NCBI GenBank assembly: GCA_902786665.1
Contig: CADADN010000031.1
Span: 1-41,739 of the forward strand
Reading direction: 5' to 3'
DNA length: 41,739 bases
From: an uncultured Prevotellaceae bacterium
GTDB lineage: Bacteria; Bacteroidota; Bacteroidia; Bacteroidales; Bacteroidaceae
The notes beneath the pieces were generated by a model. It made no database searches. It saw only the letters and a program-made list of their open reading frames with translations, and had not been told where the DNA came from. Numbering within the stretch: the first letter of the stretch is position 1; each line of letters starts with the position of its first letter. Both the position numbers and the translations under genes were made by a program. Shown piece by piece: positions 1 to 7,127 of the stretch.

Positions 1-1
1 C

Positions 2-181
2 CATGAAAAAATCAGAATTGCCGAAGTGCGAGAATACGAATATTCCAACGTTAGGAAAGAGATAGAGCAACTGGTTTCCATCGCCGACACTTTCAACGAC
101 ATGCAAATAGTGGCAAAGATGAAAGAGATAGTGCCGGAATACAAATCCAACAATTCCATCTATCAGCAACTCGACCAATGA
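2..181 (+). CDS. CapD-like polysaccharide biosynthesis nucleotide-sugar epimerase/dehydratase, C-terminal fragment
   Basis: Open reading frame running in from the left edge and ending at TGA 179-181; 59 residues are visible. The peptide contains KIRIAEVREYEY, DMQIVAKMKEIVPEYKS and ends SIYQQLDQ. I recognise this as the usual C-terminal tail of the large Bacteroidetes CapD/WbpM-like proteins: membrane-anchored UDP-sugar 4,6-dehydratases/epimerases that supply capsule and O-antigen sugars. The catalytic Rossmann part lies outside the window, so the assignment rests on the tail alone. Its stop overlaps the start of the next gene by four bases (ATGA), which suggests translational coupling although the two products are not obviously related in function. 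Confidence 0.65.
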   Translation, partial: HEKIRIAEVREYEYSNVRKEIEQLVSIADTFNDMQIVAKMKEIVPEYKSNNSIYQQLDQ

Positions 182-1311
182 CACCTTCACGTACTCTTCT
201 TTTCCTCCTGTCGATAATCATCACTTTGGCCTCATGCAAAGGGAAAAGAAGCACAACGCAGACAGGCTTGGCTGGCGACACCATCCAATTGAAATACGCC
301 CAACTGCTGCATATCGTCAAACACGACGGTTACACCATCGTTTCCATCGACAACCCTTGGAAAGAAGGCAAGACGCTTCACAATTATGTCATTGTGAATA
401 AAGACGCCCCTCTCCCATCGCCCATGCCAGAAGGAACGTTGGTGCGTGTCCCTACGGAGAAGAACATCGTTTTCAACACCTCCCACTGTCAACTCATGGG
501 ATGGCTTGGCGCTGAGTCCCAGCTTGCCGGAGTGGCCGACTTGAAATACATTCTCGTACCCTTTGTGAAGGAAGGTGTCGCAGAAGGAAGGATAGCAGAC
601 TGTGGCAATGGCATGAGTCCCATTATAGAGAAGATTGTAGACCTGAAGCCCGACTTGCTCATGCTCTCACCTTTTGAGAATTCCGGTGGTTACGGTCGCT
701 TGGAAGGGATAGGCATCCCTTTGTTGGAATGTGCCGATTACATGGAACATTCCGCCTTGGCGCGTGCCGAGTGGATGAAATTCTATGGCCTTCTGCTGGG
801 AAAAGAACGTCAAGCCGACTCACTCTTCCACCTCGTGGATTCCTGCTACCACGCCTTGAAATCCACCGCCCAGAAAGCCAATGGCAGCCCTTTCATCATT
901 ACGGAGAAACTCACGGGGTCGACGTGGTACGTGCCAGGGGGCAAAAGCACGGTCAGCGGCATCATCTCCGACGCCAACGGCAAGTATGCATGGAGCAATG
1001 ACACACACGCCGGAAGTCTTCCCATGACATTTGAAACCGTACTCGACAAAGCAGGTGGGGCAGACGTGTGGATATTCAATCATTTCGGTTCGGGCAGGCT
1101 TACTTATGAGCAACTTGCTTCAGAATATTCTGGATACAAGGAAATGAAGGCTTTCAAGCAGCATCACACATGGTATGTGGACACACAAAGCGTGCCCTAT
1201 TTTGAAGAAGTGCCTTTCAGGCCAGACTTTCTCTTGCGCGACTACATCACCCTGTTGCACCCTGAATTAGGGTTGGGGTCACCCAAATATTACTCTCCCG
1301 TAGTGGAATAA
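178..1311 (+). CDS. ABC transporter substrate-binding lipoprotein (iron-chelate/heme/cobalamin type)
   Basis: 377 residues. The N-terminus is a lipoprotein signal, with a hydrophobic run followed by lipobox-like LASC at about residues 17-20. The body has the cluster A-2/BtuF-FhuD-like class III binding-protein pattern: a first lobe around residues 95-190 (including KIVDLKPDLLML and GIPLLECADYME), a long connecting helix, and a second lobe around 235-375. It would capture a metal chelate or corrinoid in the periplasm and hand it to the FecCD-type permease 18 bp downstream. The start is the ATG overlapping the upstream TGA; the signal peptide begins at once, so it fits. The ligand cannot be determined from sequence; siderophore, heme and cobalamin are all possible. 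Confidence 0.85.
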   Translation: MTPSRTLLFLLSIIITLASCKGKRSTTQTGLAGDTIQLKYAQLLHIVKHDGYTIVSIDNPWKEGKTLHNYVIVNKDAPLPSPMPEGTLVRVPTEKNIVFNTSHCQLMGWLGAESQLAGVADLKYILVPFVKEGVAEGRIADCGNGMSPIIEKIVDLKPDLLMLSPFENSGGYGRLEGIGIPLLECADYMEHSALARAEWMKFYGLLLGKERQADSLFHLVDSCYHALKSTAQKANGSPFIITEKLTGSTWYVPGGKSTVSGIISDANGKYAWSNDTHAGSLPMTFETVLDKAGGADVWIFNHFGSGRLTYEQLASEYSGYKEMKAFKQHHTWYVDTQSVPYFEEVPFRPDFLLRDYITLLHPELGLGSPKYYSPVVE

Positions 1312-1329
1312 ACCAATTCTGTCTTAACA

Positions 1330-2340
1330 ATGAAAGGTGTGAGATATTGCCTCTTTGCAACCTTTGCGGCAGTTGTCCTATTCTTGCTCAACCTGCTTTG
1401 CGGCTCCATCCACATCCCAGTCAAGGAGGTGTTTCACATCCTGTCAGGCGGAGAGACGACGCACGACTCATGGCGATTCATCATCCTTGAGAGCCGTCTG
1501 CCACAAGCCATCACCGCAACCCTCTGCGGTGGTGCTTTGGCGGCCAGCGGACTGATGTTGCAAACAGCATTCAAGAACCCCCTGGCAGGTCCTTCCATCT
1601 TCGGCATCAGCGGTGGCGCCGGGCTGGGCGTCGCACTCGTCATGTTGCTCTTGGGTGGTTCACTGAATGCAGGGACTTTCGAAGCCACAGGGTTCACCGC
1701 CATTCTCTCTGGAGCGTTCATCGGCGCAATGGCAGTCACCACCGTCATCTTCATCTTCTCGTCCATGGTTCGCAACAATGTGATGCTCCTCATCATCGGC
1801 GTGATGATAGGATTCATTTCATCTTCTGTCATATCTCTGCTCAACTTCTTCGCCACAGAGGAGGGTGTCAAGTCGTATGCCGTATGGGGAATGGGAAACT
1901 TCGGAGGTGTCACCATGGACATCATGCCCGTATTCTTCATCACAACGACAACAGGGTTGGTGGCATCCCTCATGCTCATCAAACCCCTCAACGCCTTGCT
2001 TTTGGGTGAGCAATATGCAGAAAACCTTGGCATCAATACGGTGAGAGTGCGCAACTGGCTGTTGGTGGTGACAGGTTTTCTCACGGCCATCGCCACCGCC
2101 TTTTGCGGTCCTGTGTCATTCATAGGCCTTGCGGTCCCACACATCACCCGTATGATGCTCATGACAGAGAATCACCGGCAATTGCTGCCGGGCACCATCC
2201 TTACCGGGGCTGTAGTGGCCTTGCTCTGCAACTTGCTCTGCTATCTGCCGGGAGAGGGCGGAATCATTCCCCTCAATGCCATCACGCCTCTCATCGGAGC
2301 GCCAGTCATCATATATGTGATTGTCAAGCGGATGGCTTAA
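1330..2340 (+). CDS. FecCD-family ABC transporter permease (BtuC/FhuB type)
   Basis: 336 residues, almost entirely hydrophobic with about ten membrane segments, the normal length for FecCD permeases. Family signatures are visible: RLPQAITATLCGGALAASG near residue 55, NPLAGPSIFGISGGAGLG near 83-100, GEQYAENLG near 228, and GPVSFIGLAVPHITRMM near 260-276, which holds the coupling region facing the ATPase. It forms the inner-membrane channel for the chelate delivered by the preceding lipoprotein. The expected BtuD/FecE-like ATP-binding gene does not follow; the next gene is convergent. The ATPase is either encoded elsewhere or shared with another system. Confidence 0.93.
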   Translation: MKGVRYCLFATFAAVVLFLLNLLCGSIHIPVKEVFHILSGGETTHDSWRFIILESRLPQAITATLCGGALAASGLMLQTAFKNPLAGPSIFGISGGAGLGVALVMLLLGGSLNAGTFEATGFTAILSGAFIGAMAVTTVIFIFSSMVRNNVMLLIIGVMIGFISSSVISLLNFFATEEGVKSYAVWGMGNFGGVTMDIMPVFFITTTTGLVASLMLIKPLNALLLGEQYAENLGINTVRVRNWLLVVTGFLTAIATAFCGPVSFIGLAVPHITRMMLMTENHRQLLPGTILTGAVVALLCNLLCYLPGEGGIIPLNAITPLIGAPVIIYVIVKRMA

Positions 2341-2360
2341 CCATGAAGACTGCCAGCAAA

Positions 2361-2388
2361 ACGGCCGGACACCTGTGTGACCGGCCGT
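2361..2388. terminator. Hairpin between convergent genes
   Basis: Perfect 8-bp GC-rich inverted repeat ACGGCCGG / CCGGCCGT around a 12-nt centre in which ACAC can pair with GTGT. It lies between the ends of the FecCD permease (2340, plus) and the sigma-like gene (2406, minus). No clear T-run follows on either strand, so termination is inferred from position and stem strength only. Confidence 0.5.
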
Positions 2389-2405
2389 GAGTAGAGGAAT
2401 GCAAG

Positions 2406-3407
2406 CTATTTCTTGTGCGCGCGCTCGAAATGATTGACCCATAGGTCGAAAGCCTTCAAGAATTTCTTCTTCAAACGCGAATAGCGGGTGTCAACCCAGT
2501 CGCGACGACGCCCCAGCTTCTTGGCAAGAGACTCTGGCGAGGTGCCTTTGCAGCGCTCGAGAATGACACAGATATCGGTCTCGCTCCACTTGAGGAAGTG
2601 TACGAATTTGCTCAAGAACACCCCGGCTTCACTTTCCACTTCTGCATCGGAGAGCCACACGCCCACCACGTCGCCGATGGGATTGTCCAAGGAGTTGTCC
2701 ACACATTGCTCCTCCATCAAGCGTTCGTAGTCTGGATGCCAAACCACGCATCGTGGAGACTTCTCCGTGATGAGGATGCCCTCGTAGTCTTCCTCCGACT
2801 CAATAAGGATGGTCTTTAGATGATTCTCAGCCCGATGGCGCAAAGACTTGTATTCTTTCTCATCTGCCAGATGCATCTTCTTGATGATTTCGTCGGTTTT
2901 CTTCCTGTTCACGTAAATATGTTTAAGCATCTCGTAGTGCTCGCCTTTCGGCATCAACACGTCAAGATACATCTCCCAGTCTTCAGGAGAAACCTTGTTG
3001 GCAAGCAGCCGCGTGTTGCCGGGAGTGAGTTTGCGTTTTGTCTTGAAATATCCGATTTCCTCGGCCTTCTTGATCATCAAGTTGTAGGCGACCTTGAAAA
3101 GCCATGTGAAGAAGCCATATTCTTCCCTATAAGTGTCAAGGTTGTGCCATGTGCCACCGTCCCACAGTTTCACATAGAGGAAGGTGCCGATGTCTTCATA
3201 TGAATAGACATCGCAACCATAACTTCTCTTCAAGCATGAAATGATGATTTTGCAAATTGGGCCGATGTTGTAACAGTCGTCCCTGTAATCGTAAAAGAAG
3301 TAATTGACAAAATTCTTGTCGTTCTTGATCTTGTCAATCAGGTATCTTGCCTCCAACACATAAGAAGCAAACTTTTTTCTTTTCGTAGGTAAGTTTGGTC
3401 TGGTCAT
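2406..3407 (-). CDS. Atypical sigma-70-like/HTH regulatory protein
   Basis: 333 residues, basic, no signal or membrane segment. Residues about 70-115 (DIGTFLYVKLW, then YGFFTWLFKVAYNLMIKK) resemble sigma region 2, the part that binds the -10 element and core polymerase. Residues about 150-200 look like a degenerate region 4, and a second helix-turn-helix-like segment lies at about 275-320 (WSETDICVILERCKGTSPESLAKKLGRRRDWVDTR). A single ECF sigma factor is usually about 180 residues, so this is nearly twice that, with an apparently duplicated C-terminal HTH. I infer a sigma-like or sigma-derived transcription regulator; targets are unknown. No partner anti-sigma gene is adjacent. A non-sigma HTH role is equally possible. 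Confidence 0.55.
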   Translation of the reverse strand: MTRPNLPTKRKKFASYVLEARYLIDKIKNDKNFVNYFFYDYRDDCYNIGPICKIIISCLKRSYGCDVYSYEDIGTFLYVKLWDGGTWHNLDTYREEYGFFTWLFKVAYNLMIKKAEEIGYFKTKRKLTPGNTRLLANKVSPEDWEMYLDVLMPKGEHYEMLKHIYVNRKKTDEIIKKMHLADEKEYKSLRHRAENHLKTILIESEEDYEGILITEKSPRCVVWHPDYERLMEEQCVDNSLDNPIGDVVGVWLSDAEVESEAGVFLSKFVHFLKWSETDICVILERCKGTSPESLAKKLGRRRDWVDTRYSRLKKKFLKAFDLWVNHFERAHKK

Positions 3408-4038
3408 AGGTGTAAGTTTGGCGGTTTAAACATACATGAGATAAAATCCGAAGTTCACTCATTCCTGTGAATCATCCGGAACATTTAGTAAGAGTTTTTT
3501 GTCGGGAGCTCCTTGCAAAGAGGTGTAGTCCCTTTCATTCGTTTTGTTCCTGTGCCCTTACAGGCCTTTTTCTGTCGATGTTTTCAGATGTTTCGTCGTC
3601 GATTTCTTCTTTAATCCTTTTTCCACATTTTATTAATACTACCCTGGATGCTTGATTGCTTCCACCAATGCCCCAATGCTCCCAACAAAGGTGATGAAAT
3701 CCTATGGCAATTCCGCCATTGTCAGCCCTCACAGGAACGTTAGGCTTCTCACCAAAGATGAATGACTTGAAGCATATGGTGATTCTACTTTTACCTTAAT
3801 GTTTGTCAGGTGAATCCAATCATTACTTTTCCAATCAAAGACTCATACATTTCGCAATCAAGACCCAGCTCTTTCCATTTTTCACTGGAATCAATTTTCA
3901 CACATTCTTAGATGCAAAAATATACATTAATTTTTGTTTCACAAAACACTTTCAAGGATAATTAATATTATTTTGCAGAGGAGACCGGAAATGTTAAAAT
4001 CCACTAATCGTGTGAAAATATCAACAACAATAATGAGA
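3408..4038. other. Sparse intergenic region between sigma-like gene and rho
   Basis: About 630 bp, AT-rich, without a convincing long gene. On the minus strand there are two short open frames: one at 3806-3901, listed separately, and one ending in a Lys/Glu/Asp-rich tail at about 3535-3775. Both could be remnants. A weak inverted repeat TCACCA/TGGTGA flanks 3749-3782. I recognise no tRNA, riboswitch or insertion sequence. It may hold the 5-prime leader of the sigma-like gene, for which no TAnnTTTG box was evident. Confidence 0.4.
3806..3901 (-). CDS. Possible 31-residue small ORF or gene remnant
   Basis: GTG-initiated frame on the minus strand ending TGA at 3808-3806. The peptide begins VKIDSSEKWKELGL and contains CEMYESLIGKVMIG. 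Its composition is protein-like rather than low-complexity, but it is short, has no recognised family and no clear promoter. It could be a C-terminal remnant of a lost gene. Chance is a real alternative. Confidence 0.18.
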   Translation of the reverse strand: MKIDSSEKWKELGLDCEMYESLIGKVMIGFT

Positions 4039-4065
4039 TTGTTTCGTGCAAAATACTTAACTTTG
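4039..4065 (+). promoter_or_regulatory. Promoter for rho
   Basis: TAACTTTG at 4058-4065 matches the Bacteroidetes -7 box TAnnTTTG. An upstream TTG at 4039-4041 is 16 bp away, shorter than the usual 19-21, so the -33 assignment is weak. The implied 5-prime leader of rho is about 70 nt. Confidence 0.55.
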
Positions 4066-4138
4066 CACAAGTTTTTCAAAAACATATGGATTTTCACCTC
4101 TTGAAAGTCTGTTATTCAAATCAACATTACATTTTATC

Positions 4139-6178
4139 ATGTACAGCAAAGACGATTTATTATCGAAAGGCATACCCGAATTGGTGGGCATTGCCAATGA
4201 ATTAGGTGCAGAGTACAAATCAAACGACAGTCAGGAAACACTGATATATTCTATTCTCGACAAACAAGCCGAGATTGAAGGAATGAAAAGTAGTGCGGCC
4301 ACCAAGCGCAAACGCGTACGTATTGTAAAGAAAGACACCGACCGCGTATACACCGTGAACGGGAAGGAGGGTGAGAATTTCGACCTGAAGAAAAACAAGC
4401 CCGCCGAACAGCCCCTGCCGCTCTTCACTGACGAGCCTCCCGTTGTTCCACAAGAAGCAGTCACGCCTCCGGAAGAGCCCAAACCTGCCCCGAAGAAAAG
4501 AGGCCGCAAGTCGAAAGCAGAGAAAGAAGCGATGGAGGCCGAGGCCCGCGCTGCTGAAGAAGCCGCACGAAAGGCTGCTGAAGAAGCCGCACGAAAGGCT
4601 GAAGAAGAAGCCGCACGAAAGGCTGAAGAAGAGGCCGCCCTAAAGGCTGAAGAAGAGGCCGAAGAAATGTATGCTCCACAACAACCCGCCGAGCCCCTCT
4701 CTTCAGATATTGGTGAGGGACCTGCAGAAGAGTTCAGCGTTCCGGAGGCTGCATCGTTTGGCAACGACGAGAGTTCCACCGAGGAGAGAGCCAACCTCTT
4801 GGCGCAACTCCAAGCAAAGGTGAGAGCCCATAATGAAGCCCAGGAAGAGAAGGCCCAAGCGCTCTTGGATGGTTTGTGGGAAGACGACCCCGGCGACGGA
4901 ACCGATTTCATTCCCGTTGTGGACCTACCTATCGAAGACCAAGGCGCCTTGCCCAACTATGACATCTTCGACAACCCCACCACACCCATTCCAACATCCA
5001 GCCAGTTGGGTTCAAGGACATTCCAGTCTGGCAAGGAAAACGCCAACGCCTATGATTTCGACAATATCGTAAAGGCCAACGGCGTGCTCGAGATCATGCC
5101 CGACGGATACGGTTTCCTCCGTTCCAGCGATTACAACTACCTTTCCTCACCAGATGACGTTTATGTCTCCAGCCAGCAAATCAAGCATTATGGCCTGAAG
5201 ACGGGCGACGTGGTGGAATGCAGCGTACGTCCTCCCCATGACGGAGAAAAATATTTCCCGCTCACCGGCATCAACAAGATCAATGGAAGAGAACCAGGCG
5301 AGATACGCGACCGCATTCCGTTCGAGCATCTGACCCCGCTTTTCCCAGACGAGAAATATGAACTCTGCGGCGACCGTATGACAACCAATTTGTCAACACG
5401 TGTGGTGGATTTGTTCTCGCCGATAGGAAAAGGCCAAAGGGCACTGATAGTGGCACAGCCGAAAACCGGCAAGACCATCCTCCTGAAAGACATTGCCAAC
5501 GCCATAGCAGCCAACCATCCGGAAGCATACCTCATGATACTACTTATCGACGAGCGACCGGAAGAAGTGACCGACATGGCACGCACCGTCAATGCAGAGG
5601 TGATAGCATCCACTTTCGACGAGCCTGCCGAGCGCCACGTGAAAATCGCGGGCATAGTGCTTGAAAAAGCCAAACGAATGGTGGAATGCGGACACGATGT
5701 CGTCATTTTCCTTGACAGCATCACAAGGCTCGCCCGAGCTTACAACACCGTCTCGCCAGCCAGTGGCAAAGTGCTCACCGGAGGTGTCGACGCCAATGCC
5801 CTCCAAAAGCCAAAGAGGTTCTTCGGAGCAGCACGCAACATAGAGAAAGGCGGCTCGCTCACCATCATCGCCACGGCACTCATCGACACCGGTTCCAAGA
5901 TGGACGAAGTCATCTTCGAAGAATTCAAGGGCACAGGAAACATGGAGCTGCAACTTGACCGCACACTTTCCAACAAGCGCATCTTCCCATCTGTCAACCT
6001 TGTTGCATCAAGCACACGTCGCGACGACTTGCTTCATGACAAGACCACGCTCGACCGCATGTGGATACTCAGGAAATACCTGTCGGACATGAACCCTGTC
6101 GAGGCAATGAACACCATTCACGACAGAATGCTCAACACCCGCAACAACGAAGAATTCCTGCTCACCATGAACTCATAA
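4139..6178 (+). CDS. rho: Transcription termination factor Rho
   Basis: 679 residues against 419 in E. coli; the extra length is an N-terminal insert typical of Bacteroidetes Rho. Residues 1-45 are the Rho N-terminal helical domain. Residues about 50-300 are a charged, Pro/Glu/Ala-rich linker with a KKRGRKSK basic patch near 119-126 and an 8-residue repeat at 138-177. Residues about 312-385 are the cold-shock RNA-binding domain ([14 protein letters not shown]). The ATPase core follows: Walker A PKTGKT at 441-446, Walker B VVIFLDS at 521-527, and the RNA-contacting Q/R loops around 550-575. It is a hexameric 5-to-3-prime RNA translocase that ends transcription and silences untranslated RNA. 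The ATG at 4139 is the first start after the promoter and opens directly into the Rho-N domain. Confidence 0.98.
   Translation: MYSKDDLLSKGIPELVGIANELGAEYKSNDSQETLIYSILDKQAEIEGMKSSAATKRKRVRIVKKDTDRVYTVNGKEGENFDLKKNKPAEQPLPLFTDEPPVVPQEAVTPPEEPKPAPKKRGRKSKAEKEAMEAEARAAEEAARKAAEEAARKAEEEAARKAEEEAALKAEEEAEEMYAPQQPAEPLSSDIGEGPAEEFSVPEAASFGNDESSTEERANLLAQLQAKVRAHNEAQEEKAQALLDGLWEDDPGDGTDFIPVVDLPIEDQGALPNYDIFDNPTTPIPTSSQLGSRTFQSGKENANAYDFDNIVKANGVLEIMPDGYGFLRSSDYNYLSSPDDVYVSSQQIKHYGLKTGDVVECSVRPPHDGEKYFPLTGINKINGREPGEIRDRIPFEHLTPLFPDEKYELCGDRMTTNLSTRVVDLFSPIGKGQRALIVAQPKTGKTILLKDIANAIAANHPEAYLMILLIDERPEEVTDMARTVNAEVIASTFDEPAERHVKIAGIVLEKAKRMVECGHDVVIFLDSITRLARAYNTVSPASGKVLTGGVDANALQKPKRFFGAARNIEKGGSLTIIATALIDTGSKMDEVIFEEFKGTGNMELQLDRTLSNKRIFPSVNLVASSTRRDDLLHDKTTLDRMWILRKYLSDMNPVEAMNTIHDRMLNTRNNEEFLLTMNS
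4550..4669 (+). repeat. In-frame 24-bp tandem repeat in the Rho linker
   Basis: Five consecutive 24-bp units encode variants of the octapeptide A(A/E)EEAARK (Rho residues 138-177). The first three DNA units are nearly identical; the last two diverge. The product is predicted to be a charged helix or coiled coil. Such a tract can change copy number by slippage without breaking the frame. Confidence 0.9.
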
Positions 6179-6192
6179 GGCGCGTTTCTCCC

Positions 6193-7107
6193 ATGAGACA
6201 CTTGCATACATATTTGTTCTGCCTCCTGCTCATTGCCTGTGGCTCATCCACCCACGAAGAGAGTGAAAAACGAAGGCAGGCGAAAGCCGAGGACATGAAG
6301 CGCGACTCCCTTGCCTTCAAAATTGCTGTCACGCCCACCCTCGACTGCCTACCTTTCTTCCTTGCCAAGGAACAGGGAATTTTCGACACCTTGGGGGTTG
6401 ACGTGAGCCTCAAATGCAAGGACGCCCAGATGGACTGTGACGAAGCCATGCGTTCAGGGCAAATAGAATGCATGGTAAGCGACCTGATGAGGACGGAACG
6501 TCTTCGCAAAGAAGGAGTACAGCTGCAATACCTTGGGGCCACCAACGCATATTGGCAGATGATAGGCAACAGGAAGGCCCGCATCATGGACATCAAGAGC
6601 CTGGGTGACAAGATGGTGGCCATGTCAAGGTATTCAGCCACCGACTACCTGGCCACCCTGGGCATAGACAGCGTAAAACCATCAAATCCAGTCTTCCGCA
6701 TCCAAGTGAATGATGTCCGTGTGCGCCTTATGATGTTGCTCAACAACGAAATGGACGCTGTCATGCTTCCCGAGCCACAAGCCTCATGGGCAAGGCACAA
6801 CAACCATCCCGTGCTGATGGACTCGCGAGACAAGGACATACGGTTGGGGGTGATTGCAGCCAACAGCCGCAGAACAGCCGACACCAGAAGGCAGCAACAA
6901 TTGTCTCTCCTCATCAAGGGTTATGAAATGGCATGTGACTCTCTCAACGAAAAAGGCTTGGAGCACTATGCCTTCATCATCAAGAAATACTGTCGTGCGA
7001 ACGACGCCACTGTGAAAGCGCTGCCCCGCATTACATTCCCACACCTTGCACACCCCCGCCAAAAAGACATCGACCGCACCAAAGGTGTGATTTGGCGAAC
7101 GAGTTGA
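6193..7107 (+). CDS. NMT1/SsuA-like ABC substrate-binding lipoprotein
   Basis: 304 residues from the ATG at 6193, chosen because it opens a lipoprotein signal with lipobox LIAC at about residues 13-16; an in-frame ATG upstream at 6061 would lie inside rho and put coding sequence before the signal. The body reads as a type II periplasmic binding protein of the NMT1/THI5-SsuA group: FKIAVTPTLDCLPFFLAKEQGIFDTLGVDV near the start of the mature part, a SGQIECMVSDL segment, and PEPQASWA near 190. Members bind thiamine precursors, sulfonates or nitrate. It starts 14 bp after rho and its end is followed closely by a TPR gene, suggesting co-transcription. No permease or ATPase is nearby, so a transport role is unproven. 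Confidence 0.75.
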   Translation: MRHLHTYLFCLLLIACGSSTHEESEKRRQAKAEDMKRDSLAFKIAVTPTLDCLPFFLAKEQGIFDTLGVDVSLKCKDAQMDCDEAMRSGQIECMVSDLMRTERLRKEGVQLQYLGATNAYWQMIGNRKARIMDIKSLGDKMVAMSRYSATDYLATLGIDSVKPSNPVFRIQVNDVRVRLMMLLNNEMDAVMLPEPQASWARHNNHPVLMDSRDKDIRLGVIAANSRRTADTRRQQQLSLLIKGYEMACDSLNEKGLEHYAFIIKKYCRANDATVKALPRITFPHLAHPRQKDIDRTKGVIWRTS

Positions 7108-7127
7108 ACATCCATAACTCCCACACC

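Noticed and set aside
1434-2162. 242-residue minus-strand frame opposite the FecCD permease
   Set aside because: It lies fully within a strongly supported permease gene and has no family signature.
3467-3655. 62-residue plus-strand frame upstream of rho
   Set aside because: Ser/Phe/Leu-rich composition, no promoter and no recognisable family; the opposite strand looks more protein-like.
4550-4669. CRISPR-like or mobile tandem repeat
   Set aside because: Units are contiguous, in frame and encode an octapeptide inside Rho; there are no spacers.
4231-4956. Long minus-strand frame opposite the rho linker
   Set aside because: It is the complement of the repeat-rich rho coding sequence, giving a Ser/Ala-rich shadow with no domain.
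6061-6192. Upstream in-frame extension of the NMT1/SsuA-like lipoprotein into rho
   Set aside because: The extension reads through the end of rho in another frame and would put 44 residues ahead of a clear lipoprotein signal starting at 6193.
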